The notes under the pieces were generated by a model that was not told the origin of the DNA, searched no databases, and saw only the letters and a list, made by a program, of their open reading frames with translations. A stretch of 64,000 nt of DNA from positions 310,001 through 374,000 of the forward strand of contig NZ_PYGK01000006.1 in NCBI RefSeq assembly GCF_003014595.1. Direction: 5' to 3'. Source of the DNA: Chitinophaga ginsengisoli (GTDB lineage: Bacteria > Bacteroidota > Bacteroidia > Chitinophagales > Chitinophagaceae). Positions within the stretch are counted from its first letter, which is position 1, and the number at the start of each line of letters is the position of its first letter. This document shows, piece after piece, positions 40,679 to 49,310 of the stretch. The position numbers and the translations under genes are program-made.

Positions 40679-43600
40679 ATGATTGCAAATACTTTTATAC
40701 GCAGACCGGTTACCGCAATAGTGATATCTGTTGTGCTGGTGCTGGTGGGCTTGCTGGCCATGAACAGCCTGCCGATTGGTCAGTACCCGGAAATTTCTCC
40801 TCCCACTGTACAGGTAACTGGCACCTATATCGGTGCGGATGCCCAGACCGTTGAACAAACAACGGCCACTCCTGTGGAAGTACAGGTGAATGGTACGCCC
40901 GGTATGACCTATATGACCAGTAATAGTACCAACAGTGGGGCTATGAGCTTGACCGTTAACTTTGAGGTAGGTACCGATATCAATATCGCGGCGCTGGACG
41001 TACAGAACCGCGTAGGTATCGCACAGCCAACCCTGCCTCAGGAAGTACAACGTCTGGGTCTTACAGTAAGAAAGCGTAATCCCAGTATCCTCATGCTGGT
41101 GGCTTTATATTCTCCCAATGGAACACACGACGTAACATTCCTTGATAACTATACCAACGTATACATCAAAGACGCCTTGCTGCGTGCGAAAGGGGTGGGT
41201 GATATCTTCACCCGTGCTGACGATTTCAGTATGCGTATATGGCTGAAACCCGACAAGCTGGCCCAGATGGGAGTAACAGCAGAGGAAGTAAGAGCAGCTA
41301 TCACTGAACAGAATGCGCAGATCTCCGCTGGTACAGTAGGAGCCCCTCCGCAGAAAACCGGGCAAACATATGAGTATACCATTTTCGTAAAAGGCCGTCT
41401 CGTTACAGCTGAGGAATTTGGTAACATCATTATCAAAACCCGTCCGGAAGATGGCGCAGTTGTATACCTGAAAGATGTAGCCCGCGTACAGCTGGGCAAA
41501 TTCAGCTACAGTAACAACTCTTATGTAGATGGTAAAAGGGCTTCCTACCTGCTGGTATACCAGGCTCCGGGCAGTAACGCGATCGAGACTGCAGAAGCAG
41601 TATATGAAACAATGGCTCAGCTGAAAAAATCCTTCCCTAAGGATGTAGACTATGTAGTACCGTTCGAATCAGTTTCCGTTATCCAGGTGTCTATCCATGA
41701 GGTAGTGGAAACACTGCTGGAAGCCTTGGCGCTGGTGGTAGTCGTGGTGTTCCTCTTCCTGCAAAGCTGGAGGGCGACTATTATTCCCGTACTGGCAATC
41801 CCGGTGTCCATTATCGCGACATTCATTTTCTTCATACCACTCGGATTTACCATCAATACCCTGACCCTGTTCGGTTTCGTACTGGCCATTGGTATAGTGG
41901 TGGATGATGCCATTGTGGTGGTGGAAGCGGTCCAGCATAATATGGACCATGAGCAGATGACGCCGAAGGAGGCTACCTATGCAGCGATGCAGGAGATTTC
42001 CGGACCGGTGATCGCTATTGCGCTGATCCTGGCCGCGGTATTCGTACCGGTAGGATTTATACCAGGTATCGTAGGACGTCTCTACCAGCAGTTTGCGATC
42101 ACTATCGCTATCTCCGTATTGATCTCCGCTTTCGTGGCATTATCCCTCACGCCGGCATTATGTACGCTGATTCTGCGACCAATGCACCTGGATAAGGATT
42201 CCAAGGGTCTGAACAAATTCTTCTTCAAATTCAATACATGGTTTAGTCATGTAACCAGCCGTTACTCACTGGGTGTAAAGAAAAGTATCCGCGGAGCGCG
42301 ATATTTGCTGATACTCCTGATCTGTATCGTGGTAGGTACTGTGATGTTATTCAGGGGGAAACCTACAGGCTTTATTCCTACGGAAGATGATGGCCGTATA
42401 TACATCACTTTTGACCTGCCGGAATCAGCTTCTACTGAGCGTACTATCTCAGTAATGACACAGATGATGCATTCACTGGATAGCGTAAAAGCGATCGGTC
42501 ACTACGCAGCCCTCGGCGGTCTGAACGTAGTAAGCTTCGCAACGAAATCCAACAGTGGCACCATCTTCTGTCAGCTGAGACCATGGGATGAACGTAAGGA
42601 TAAATCACAGCAGATATTTGCGCTTGTGGGACAGTTACAGGCAAGACTATCAAGATTTAAAGAGGCCAATGTGGTAGTAATTCCTCCGCCGGCTATCCCG
42701 GGTCTGGGTTCTACAGCAGGTTTCTCCTTCATCCTTCAGCAGCGGGCCGGTGGTGGCGATATTAAGGAATTTGAAGGCGTATTGCAGAAATTCACAATGG
42801 CCATCAACCAGCGTCCGGAAATAGCAAGGGCATTCTCCTTCTTTACCGCACGTACTCCTGGTTACCAGCTGGAAATAGATCGTGAAAAAGCCAAGAAGAT
42901 GGGTGTACAGATATCCTCTATCGCTACTGCGTTACAGACATATCTGGGTAGTGCGTATGTGAACGATTTCACAGTATACGGACGTAACTTCCGTGTGGTA
43001 ACACAAGCTGACTCCACTTACCGTGGCGATATCAAAGATCTGTCCCAATACTTTGTCCGTAACTCTTCTGGTACAATGGTGCCGTTGAGTGCGTTGACAT
43101 CCTATAAAGTGACAGAAAGCGCGCCGGTAATTTCGCACTATAACCTCTTCCGCTCCGCAGAAATAAATGGTAGCCCTGCTCCTGGTTATAGTAGTGGTGA
43201 CGCCATCAAGGCACTGCAGGAAGTTGCTGCACAGGTACTGCCTGAAGGTTATGGATATGAGTTCTCCGGTTTGAGCCGTGAGGAGCTACTGTCAGGATCG
43301 AAGACGGTTTACATTTTCGCGCTGTCTATCGTATTCGTATTCCTCTTCCTGGCAGCCCTTTATGAAAGCTGGTCCGTACCATTCTCCGTACTGCTGGCCG
43401 TACCTATCGGAGCCTTTGGTGCGATCCTGACGCTGACTTTTCTGCCAAGCCTGACCAACAACGTGTACGCGCAGATTGGTTTGATCACACTGATTGGTCT
43501 GTCAGCAAAGAACGCGATCCTGATCGTGGAATTTGCGAAAGAACGTGTGGACAGGGGGATGGAACTGGTAACCGCAACGGTGGAAGCGGCCAAGCTGCGT

Positions 43601-43852
43601 TTGCGTCCTATCATCATGACGTCTCTGGCATTCCTGTTAGGTATTATGCCGCTGGTAGTATCCAGTGGTGCAGGTGCAGAATCCCGTAAAACAATGGGTT
43701 GGACAGTGTTAGGTGGTATGTTTACCGCTACCTTCCTGGCTATCTTTATTGTACCGGTATTGTTTGTAACTATTACCCGCCTGGCTTACGGTAAAGAGAA
43801 ACTGAAGGCTATGCAGGACAATTATAAAGCAATGCAGCATCACGATGTATAA
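40679..43852 (+). CDS. RND efflux permease (AcrB/HAE1 family)
   Basis: Proton-driven inner-membrane pump exporting hydrophobic or amphiphilic compounds. It is 1057 residues with 12 TM segments in the duplicated layout: FIRRPVTAIVISVVLVLVG at the N-terminus, two large periplasmic domains, TM4 with IGIVVDDAIVVVEAV carrying the proton-relay Asp pair, and YAQIGLITLIGLSAKNAILIVEFA in the second half with the relay Lys. Pore-domain signatures QYPEISPPTVQVTGTYIGAD and PGLGSTAGFSF are present. Specificity cannot be told. Last gene of the operon, followed by a strong terminator. Confidence 0.95.
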   Translation: MIANTFIRRPVTAIVISVVLVLVGLLAMNSLPIGQYPEISPPTVQVTGTYIGADAQTVEQTTATPVEVQVNGTPGMTYMTSNSTNSGAMSLTVNFEVGTDINIAALDVQNRVGIAQPTLPQEVQRLGLTVRKRNPSILMLVALYSPNGTHDVTFLDNYTNVYIKDALLRAKGVGDIFTRADDFSMRIWLKPDKLAQMGVTAEEVRAAITEQNAQISAGTVGAPPQKTGQTYEYTIFVKGRLVTAEEFGNIIIKTRPEDGAVVYLKDVARVQLGKFSYSNNSYVDGKRASYLLVYQAPGSNAIETAEAVYETMAQLKKSFPKDVDYVVPFESVSVIQVSIHEVVETLLEALALVVVVVFLFLQSWRATIIPVLAIPVSIIATFIFFIPLGFTINTLTLFGFVLAIGIVVDDAIVVVEAVQHNMDHEQMTPKEATYAAMQEISGPVIAIALILAAVFVPVGFIPGIVGRLYQQFAITIAISVLISAFVALSLTPALCTLILRPMHLDKDSKGLNKFFFKFNTWFSHVTSRYSLGVKKSIRGARYLLILLICIVVGTVMLFRGKPTGFIPTEDDGRIYITFDLPESASTERTISVMTQMMHSLDSVKAIGHYAALGGLNVVSFATKSNSGTIFCQLRPWDERKDKSQQIFALVGQLQARLSRFKEANVVVIPPPAIPGLGSTAGFSFILQQRAGGGDIKEFEGVLQKFTMAINQRPEIARAFSFFTARTPGYQLEIDREKAKKMGVQISSIATALQTYLGSAYVNDFTVYGRNFRVVTQADSTYRGDIKDLSQYFVRNSSGTMVPLSALTSYKVTESAPVISHYNLFRSAEINGSPAPGYSSGDAIKALQEVAAQVLPEGYGYEFSGLSREELLSGSKTVYIFALSIVFVFLFLAALYESWSVPFSVLLAVPIGAFGAILTLTFLPSLTNNVYAQIGLITLIGLSAKNAILIVEFAKERVDRGMELVTATVEAAKLRLRPIIMTSLAFLLGIMPLVVSSGAGAESRKTMGWTVLGGMFTATFLAIFIVPVLFVTITRLAYGKEKLKAMQDNYKAMQHHDV

Positions 43853-43872
43853 ACGGAAAACTATTGCATAGA

Positions 43873-43902
43873 AAAGGCGGCTCGTGCTTACGGGCCGCCT
43901 TT
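43873..43902 (+). terminator. Terminator of the efflux operon
   Basis: AAAGGCGGCTCGT (43873-43885) pairs with ACGGGCCGCCTTT (43890-43902), 13 bp with one G-U and a 4-nt loop, within T-rich DNA. It may also serve the convergent gene ending at 43926. Confidence 0.88.
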
Positions 43903-43925
43903 ATTTATTTAGAACTATTCTGGGC

Positions 43926-44339
43926 TTATTTGATGGTCATGGCAAAAAAGATTACTGATGCCAGAATGGATGTGGCAATCATTACCAACAGGGCAATGAG
44001 TAATATCTTCCAGCCGATATGTACTCTCATCTGGTGAGATGGAGGTACGATATCTTCAAAACGGACAGCTTTTCTCTTTGTATACCAGTTAGAAGTAACA
44101 GCAGGTGCTCCGGTTTCTAATGCAATCTTTTGCAGAATATCCGTTTTCAGGTGAGCAGGAGGCAAGGCCGCTTCTTTGAAGGCCAGGCGCTCAAGCTTAC
44201 GCTCGATCTCCTCTTTTTCGGTCTGTAGTTCCGGGAAAATATCCAGATAGAACTCATACTCAGATTCTTCTTCCGGTGTAGCGAATCCAAGGAGTACTTT
44301 TTCGAGATTTCCATCTGATATGTAACGCTCGTAGTCCAT
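43926..44339 (-). CDS. Anti-sigma-factor-like membrane protein
   Basis: A 137-residue protein. The N-terminus (MDYERYISDGNLEKVLLGFATPEEESEYE) resembles the start of RskA/FecR-type anti-sigma domains in Bacteroidota, followed by a helical acidic stretch (TEKEEIERKLERLAFKEA). A single C-terminal TM (about 110-134: WKILLIALLVMIATSILASVIFFAM) ends the protein, with no periplasmic domain. No sigma gene lies next to it. The anti-sigma role is a resemblance only, and the protein may be a degenerate or orphan form. Confidence 0.6.
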   Translation of the reverse strand: MDYERYISDGNLEKVLLGFATPEEESEYEFYLDIFPELQTEKEEIERKLERLAFKEAALPPAHLKTDILQKIALETGAPAVTSNWYTKRKAVRFEDIVPPSHQMRVHIGWKILLIALLVMIATSILASVIFFAMTIK

Positions 44340-44487
44340 AGTTGTGATGAGGGTATTTTCTCAAGTTAACACATCCGCCTACGGGGGATGGAGAAATATG
44401 CTTATTTATCCGTTCTGCGAATTTGGTGAAAAACTTAGAGAAAAAGTTGTCCAAACTAGCGAAATGGTGAACAGTAGTAAAAAATGT

Positions 44488-44525
44488 AAAAAACCGGTCT
44501 GAAGGGAAGTTCTCAGACCGGTTTT
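44488..44525 (-). terminator. Terminator of the AsmA-like gene
   Basis: AAAACCGGTCTGA (44490-44502) pairs with TCAGACCGGTTTT (44513-44525), 13 bp perfect, with a T-run on the minus strand. It lies 17 nt after the stop codon. Confidence 0.88.
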
Positions 44526-44541
44526 ACTTTGACAGATTATT

Positions 44542-47223
44542 TTAGTTTGTTTTCTTCTTGTTGAACAGGTTACCGATCGTGTTCTTTACAGCCTGTCCTG
44601 CCTGTTTGCCGGCATCCTGTAAAGGAGCTGATTTAGTACCAGTTGTATCTTTCTGGCCGGTCAGCTGTTTCGTGATCTCATTTTTTACACCCGCAATGGC
44701 ATTGTTCTTCACTGATGTCAAGGTATCCTTCAGGGCTGTTTTCACAGTATCCACCTTATTCTTTACAAGTGTGGATGCCTGGTCTTTCAGGTTGTTCAGC
44801 GTACCTGAAGCAGTTTCCTGCAGGTCAGTCTTGTACGTTGGTTTCATGATATTACCACCCAGTAGTACATTCAGGTGAACGCTGTCGCTAACGTTAACAG
44901 GAATACCTTTGCTGCTTGCTTTTGACGCCAGGCTGGTGATCAGGGCATCGCCCTGTTTGCCGATCACGCTGCGTGGGAGGGTCATCTGCAGGGTATAGTC
45001 CAGTGACTGGTCGAAGCCATGAGAACCGCCTACCAGCATGCTGATATTACTGAAATTCACTTTGAACGGATTTACTTTCACGCGGCCGTTCTCAAAAGCG
45101 AAATAGGTCTTGATATCCTTCAGGGAAAGATTTTTCAGCTGGGTAACGTTCAGTGTACTAGCCAGTTGGTCCACCGGTGCAAATTTCTGCAATGCACCTT
45201 CCAGTACCAGCAGGTCGCCGTCGCCGGTCAGGCTGCTCAACAGCGGCATCATATCTTTTCCCAGTTTGCCGGTGAGTTCCAGCTTGGAATTGATCTTACC
45301 ATTCAGGAACTTACCCACAGGCATGAGGGCCTGTACAGTGTTGAAGGCATTGAAAGTCTGCTGCACGTCTACGTTCTGTACGTTGTAGGACATATTGATG
45401 TCCGGAGTTGTCTTACTGTTTTTAGTGCTATAGCTACCATTTACTTCCATGTTACCTTGCAGGGCATTTGCCTTGATCTGCTGCATGGAAACGGTTTCGT
45501 CTTTCAGTAACAGGTTACCGGAAAGGTTGGACATATCCAGTTTATCGTAATGCACTTTATCTACCTGTGCCTGTAAAGCGAAGTTCAGGTTGGCCGGAAC
45601 AGCGAAAGGAGCGCTGGCGGTATCAGCAGGTTTTTCAGCTGTTGTTGTTTCAGTGGTGCCCATCCATTTGTCCAGGTTCACCTGATCTGCTTTAACAGCC
45701 AGTTTACCGTCTAGCGGCTGATTTTTCAGTACGTAGGCCAGCATATTATTCACTTCACCGTTTGCCTGGAAGTTAGTACCCAGGTATTGTCCGTCGAACT
45801 TAGATACGGTTACATTCTTCGGATTGAACTGCATGGCGAGGGTGTTCACCTTTACACCATCTGGATAATCCTTACTGCGGTACAGCAGATTGCTTACCAG
45901 GATGTTTCCTGCAGCATAGAATTTATCGTATGCCTGTTTCTCAATAGCGCTCATATTTCCTTTTGCGCTTACATCTGCATCTACCAAACCACTCAGGGCG
46001 GTACCTTCATCCAGTTTTACAAACTGGGATACTTTGGAGAGGTCCAGTTTACCTTTTGCAGCACCATCCACATACATGTCGGAGATAGGCGTTTTTACCA
46101 GCAGGCGCATATCCAACGGGGTATTGTCCATTTCTACGTGTGCAGAAGACATGTCTACCACAGTATGATCGGGAACACCATCTGGGTTCTTCACGCTCAT
46201 TTTAACCTGGATATTCTTCACTGGTTTAGGCAGATCAGGATATTGGAAGAAACCATCCTTTACGGCCAGGTTCAGACCAAAGGCAGGCATCTGGGTGGCG
46301 CTGTAGGTGCCTTTTACGTAACCGTCAAAAGCAGCGGTACCCTCAGTCTTGATTTTGTCGAAATCCTGCATGAAAATAGCCGGTACGAGAGAGAGGATAT
46401 CTTTGAATTTAGTAGATGGCGCCTTCATGGCAAGGTCCATACCATAAGTGCTGTCATTCACCAGTTTAAAGAAGCCCTGGAAAGCCAGTTCCAGGTTATT
46501 CAGTGTAGCCTTTCCTTTCTGGAAGGTATAAGTGCTGGTTTTGTTATCTACCTGTATATCAGCGTCCATGGTTGTTTTGGTACGCAGCAGGTAGGGGATG
46601 AGCCCATAGCGGAAGGTAATACCTTCAGCCTGGGTGTTGGTCTGCAGGGTAAAAAGGTCCTGTGTGAAGTCGCCTTTTCCCTGGTGGTCCAATCCTTCTA
46701 TTAGTAAAGCCATATCACCCTGCTGATCATCATAGCGGATGGTGGCATCTTCGATACTATATTTCTGGAGGTTCAGGGCGAATTTGGAGGAGGCGGTATC
46801 TGCCGGAGTAGCCTGTACGGTATCAGGCTTCATAATATCCCAGTTCACCAGTCCCTGTTTATTGATAATAGCGTGTACTCTTGGTTCCTGGATGCTTACG
46901 TTGTAAATATCCATTTTATCTCCTTTGATAACGCTCATAAGGTTCAGTGCGAGGTCGATCTTCTTTATTGAAACCAGTGTATCGCCAGCAAAAGGGGCAC
47001 GGTTTACAACGCTCAGGTCTTCCAATGCTACAGCCAGTCTGGGGAAATGTCTTATAAGGCTGATATCCACATCTTTAAAGTCGACGTCTGCAACGAGTTG
47101 CTTGTTCAGTTCCGTCTTTACGAGAGACATGATCTTGCCTTTGAAGAAGTAAGGGATGGCAATTGCTGCTATAACCAATACCAGCAAGAAGATTCCTACG
47201 ATTTTGAGGATTTTTTTGAACAT
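44542..47223 (-). CDS. AsmA-family protein
   Basis: An 893-residue envelope protein with an N-terminal membrane anchor (FKKILKIVGIFLLVLVIAAIAI). A long beta-rich body follows, with AsmA hallmarks at both ends: DVDFKDVDISLIRHFPRLAVALEDLSVVN (split here as DVDFKDVDIS and IRHFPRLAVALEDLS) and LTGKLGKDMMPLLSSLTGDGDLLV near residue 650. The tail (about 820-893) is Lys/Thr/Gln-rich and predicted disordered or helical. AsmA-type proteins are repeating-beta-groove bridges linked to lipid transport between membranes; that role here is by family. Divergent from the TrmH-like gene. Confidence 0.88.
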   Translation of the reverse strand: MFKKILKIVGIFLLVLVIAAIAIPYFFKGKIMSLVKTELNKQLVADVDFKDVDISLIRHFPRLAVALEDLSVVNRAPFAGDTLVSIKKIDLALNLMSVIKGDKMDIYNVSIQEPRVHAIINKQGLVNWDIMKPDTVQATPADTASSKFALNLQKYSIEDATIRYDDQQGDMALLIEGLDHQGKGDFTQDLFTLQTNTQAEGITFRYGLIPYLLRTKTTMDADIQVDNKTSTYTFQKGKATLNNLELAFQGFFKLVNDSTYGMDLAMKAPSTKFKDILSLVPAIFMQDFDKIKTEGTAAFDGYVKGTYSATQMPAFGLNLAVKDGFFQYPDLPKPVKNIQVKMSVKNPDGVPDHTVVDMSSAHVEMDNTPLDMRLLVKTPISDMYVDGAAKGKLDLSKVSQFVKLDEGTALSGLVDADVSAKGNMSAIEKQAYDKFYAAGNILVSNLLYRSKDYPDGVKVNTLAMQFNPKNVTVSKFDGQYLGTNFQANGEVNNMLAYVLKNQPLDGKLAVKADQVNLDKWMGTTETTTAEKPADTASAPFAVPANLNFALQAQVDKVHYDKLDMSNLSGNLLLKDETVSMQQIKANALQGNMEVNGSYSTKNSKTTPDINMSYNVQNVDVQQTFNAFNTVQALMPVGKFLNGKINSKLELTGKLGKDMMPLLSSLTGDGDLLVLEGALQKFAPVDQLASTLNVTQLKNLSLKDIKTYFAFENGRVKVNPFKVNFSNISMLVGGSHGFDQSLDYTLQMTLPRSVIGKQGDALITSLASKASSKGIPVNVSDSVHLNVLLGGNIMKPTYKTDLQETASGTLNNLKDQASTLVKNKVDTVKTALKDTLTSVKNNAIAGVKNEITKQLTGQKDTTGTKSAPLQDAGKQAGQAVKNTIGNLFNKKKTN

Positions 47224-47295
47224 GTTTTAGATAAATGTTTTTTATTATGTATGAAGGTAACAAGGAAAACCCGTATTCGAAAGTTTGATTTAGGT

Positions 47296-47303
47296 TAAAT
47301 TTG
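47296..47303 (+). promoter_or_regulatory. -7 element of the TrmH-like gene
   Basis: TAAATTTG fits TAnnTTTG and ends 27 nt before ATG 47331, so translation from the TTG at 47301 is ruled out if this is used. No -33 TTG at the normal spacing. Confidence 0.5.
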
Positions 47304-47330
47304 CCCCGTGAAATTAATACAATCTTTATT

Positions 47331-47921
47331 ATGACGCCGGAACGCAGGGAAAGGTTACTATCCGTATTAAATAAAAGACAGGCAGGTCTTACCGTTGTAC
47401 TGGAAAATGTACAGGACCCGCACAATATTTCAGCTGTAATGCGTACCTGTGATGCCGTAGGTATCCAGGAGATCTATGTTCTGAACAACAAGATCGCCCG
47501 GCATAAGAAATGGGGCGCCAGGAGTTCCTCCAGCGCTGCCAAATGGCTGACCATTCATCAGTTCTCCGATACGGCAGAATGTGTAGCTGCTCTCCGACAA
47601 AAATATGATAAGATCTTTACCACACATCTTGCTGCGGATGCAGTGAGCCTGTACGAGATTGATTTCACCGGTTCAGTGGCGTTAGTATTTGGGAATGAAC
47701 ATGACGGTGTAAGTGACGAGGTCCGTGCACTGGCAGATGGGAATTTTATCATTCCCCAGGTAGGGATTATTAAGTCGCTGAATATATCTGTAGCGTGTGC
47801 GGTGAGTATTTATGAGGCGTTAAGGCAAAGGACAATTGCGGGTTGTTATGAAAAGAGAAATCTGCCAGATGGGCAGTTTGAAGCGTTACTGGAGAAATGG
47901 GGATTTGAGGAAGAGGAATAA
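47331..47921 (+). CDS. TrmH-family tRNA/rRNA 2'-O-methyltransferase
   Basis: A 196-residue SPOUT-class methyltransferase, probably tRNA (guanosine 18) 2'-O-methyltransferase. Family motifs are LENVQDPHNISAVMRTCDAVG (motif 1, Asn and Arg catalytic), VALVFGNEHDGVSDEVRALAD (motif 2, SAM knot), and FIIPQVGIIKSLNISVACAV (motif 3). Short flanks fit TrmH rather than larger RlmB. ATG 47331 is chosen over the frame start at 47301. Ends before a bidirectional terminator. Confidence 0.9.
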   Translation: MTPERRERLLSVLNKRQAGLTVVLENVQDPHNISAVMRTCDAVGIQEIYVLNNKIARHKKWGARSSSSAAKWLTIHQFSDTAECVAALRQKYDKIFTTHLAADAVSLYEIDFTGSVALVFGNEHDGVSDEVRALADGNFIIPQVGIIKSLNISVACAVSIYEALRQRTIAGCYEKRNLPDGQFEALLEKWGFEEEE

Positions 47922-47939
47922 ACTTCAGTATTATTCAAT

Positions 47940-47978
47940 AAAAAAGGCGCTTATACATGATGCATAAGCGCCTTTTTT
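47940..47978. terminator. Bidirectional terminator between TrmH-like and desaturase genes
   Basis: AAAAAAGGCGCTTAT (47940-47954) pairs perfectly with ATAAGCGCCTTTTTT (47964-47978) over 9 nt, with A/T runs on both sides, serving both convergent genes. Confidence 0.93.
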
Positions 47979-47990
47979 ATTGAATATATC

Positions 47991-49073
47991 TTATCTGGCA
48001 GCTGTTCCGGGTTGCACAATAGCCAGCTTCGTCCGTTTTACTTCTTCGAGGTAAGGATTCCTGTGAGTCTCTATGAACTGCTTCTTTGCATCACGGCAGG
48101 AACTCACACCTCCAATAAATTTCAGGGTCCTGATGTAATACCAGGCGAGATCAATTTGCCCTGGTAAAAAGCCCGACCTTGCACTGGCAGGATAAAGATG
48201 ATGGTTGTTATGCCATTCTCCTGCAACGATTCCCGGCCACCACTGATTGATGGACTTATCTTTTGTATTAAAGTCAAACCCAACTACTTGCTTATCTTCT
48301 CCCTTAGCATGCCCTTCATAATTGAAAGTTCTTACACCTACGCCCCATACACAGGCGCCAGCCAGCAGTGCTGCTACCAGGTAAAATCCGCCAATAAGGT
48401 AAAATACAGCGATCCAAAATGCCCAGTTTGCAAATGTGGTAATCACCGTTCTTAAAGGGTGTGCTACAGATCCCCATTTAAGATAGCCTTCATAGCTATT
48501 GGCTTTTACGCCTGTATGGCTTAACATAGCCGCTACTTTTTTATAATCTTCTTCACTTAGATTTTTAGCTATTGGCTGATGGTTGGCATCTGCCAGGAAG
48601 CAGTATAAAAAGCCACCCTCTGCATTATAGGGATCACCTGGTTCATCTGACAAAGCATGATGCACATGGTGTGATACAACATAAACTTCTTCTGCCAGCA
48701 TCTTAATTACGAGGTTAGCTGTAAGAAAGCGCCAGAATTTATTGCTGAACTGGTAAGCCTGGTGAGTACCATAGCGGTGGTACCAGATGGTGCCATGTGT
48801 CCCAATGAAAATCATCCCATACACAAAAGCCGCCAGCAAATACCAGATATTAAAATCCTGTACCTGCATCACAGTAAAAATAATGACGAACGGAGCAAGC
48901 AGCAGAATACAGAGCCAGGAGAAAAACGGCAGCCAGTTTTTACGGGAGGCCATAATATTAATTCTGCGGAAAAATTCGGTAAACAGTTGTCTAACAGTTG
49001 GCTTCACAAGTAAACCATTGCTGTCTTTCCAACCATAGCTGGGAACAGCCAATACATTCTCAATAAATGACAT
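47991..49073 (-). CDS. Membrane fatty-acid (acyl-CoA/acyl-lipid) desaturase
   Basis: A 360-residue di-iron desaturase. Histidine boxes are HRYGTH (in IWYHRYGTHQAYQF), HHVHH (in VVSHHVHHALSD) and HNNHH (in GEWHNNHHLYP), matching the delta-9 acyl-CoA desaturase type. Hydrophobic segments of about 48-70, 75-95 and 210-245 form two membrane hairpins. It introduces double bonds into fatty chains for membrane fluidity; regiospecificity is not determinable. 237 bp of AT-rich DNA with no clear promoter precede it. Confidence 0.92.
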   Translation of the reverse strand: MSFIENVLAVPSYGWKDSNGLLVKPTVRQLFTEFFRRINIMASRKNWLPFFSWLCILLLAPFVIIFTVMQVQDFNIWYLLAAFVYGMIFIGTHGTIWYHRYGTHQAYQFSNKFWRFLTANLVIKMLAEEVYVVSHHVHHALSDEPGDPYNAEGGFLYCFLADANHQPIAKNLSEEDYKKVAAMLSHTGVKANSYEGYLKWGSVAHPLRTVITTFANWAFWIAVFYLIGGFYLVAALLAGACVWGVGVRTFNYEGHAKGEDKQVVGFDFNTKDKSINQWWPGIVAGEWHNNHHLYPASARSGFLPGQIDLAWYYIRTLKFIGGVSSCRDAKKQFIETHRNPYLEEVKRTKLAIVQPGTAAR

Positions 49074-49310
49074 ACTTTTAGTATAAACAGTTGTAAATAA
49101 GTTTCATAGGACCCACCAAAGGAAAAAAGGAGACTAATGTGAGAGCAATAAAGGAAAGAATAATAGTTATACTACAATGTAAAAAATATAATTCGCATAC
49201 AAGATGGCTCTAATCATTGATCTGAGCTAAATATAAGCATAAATCACAGATCTATATGTTAAAGTTATCAAAATGTGTGGAATGGAGCGGGCAGGACTGC
49301 CAACGATTGT

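Noticed and set aside
45787..46704. 305-codon plus-strand ORF
   Set aside because: Antisense to the AsmA-like gene; low-complexity aromatic translation and no promoter or start context.
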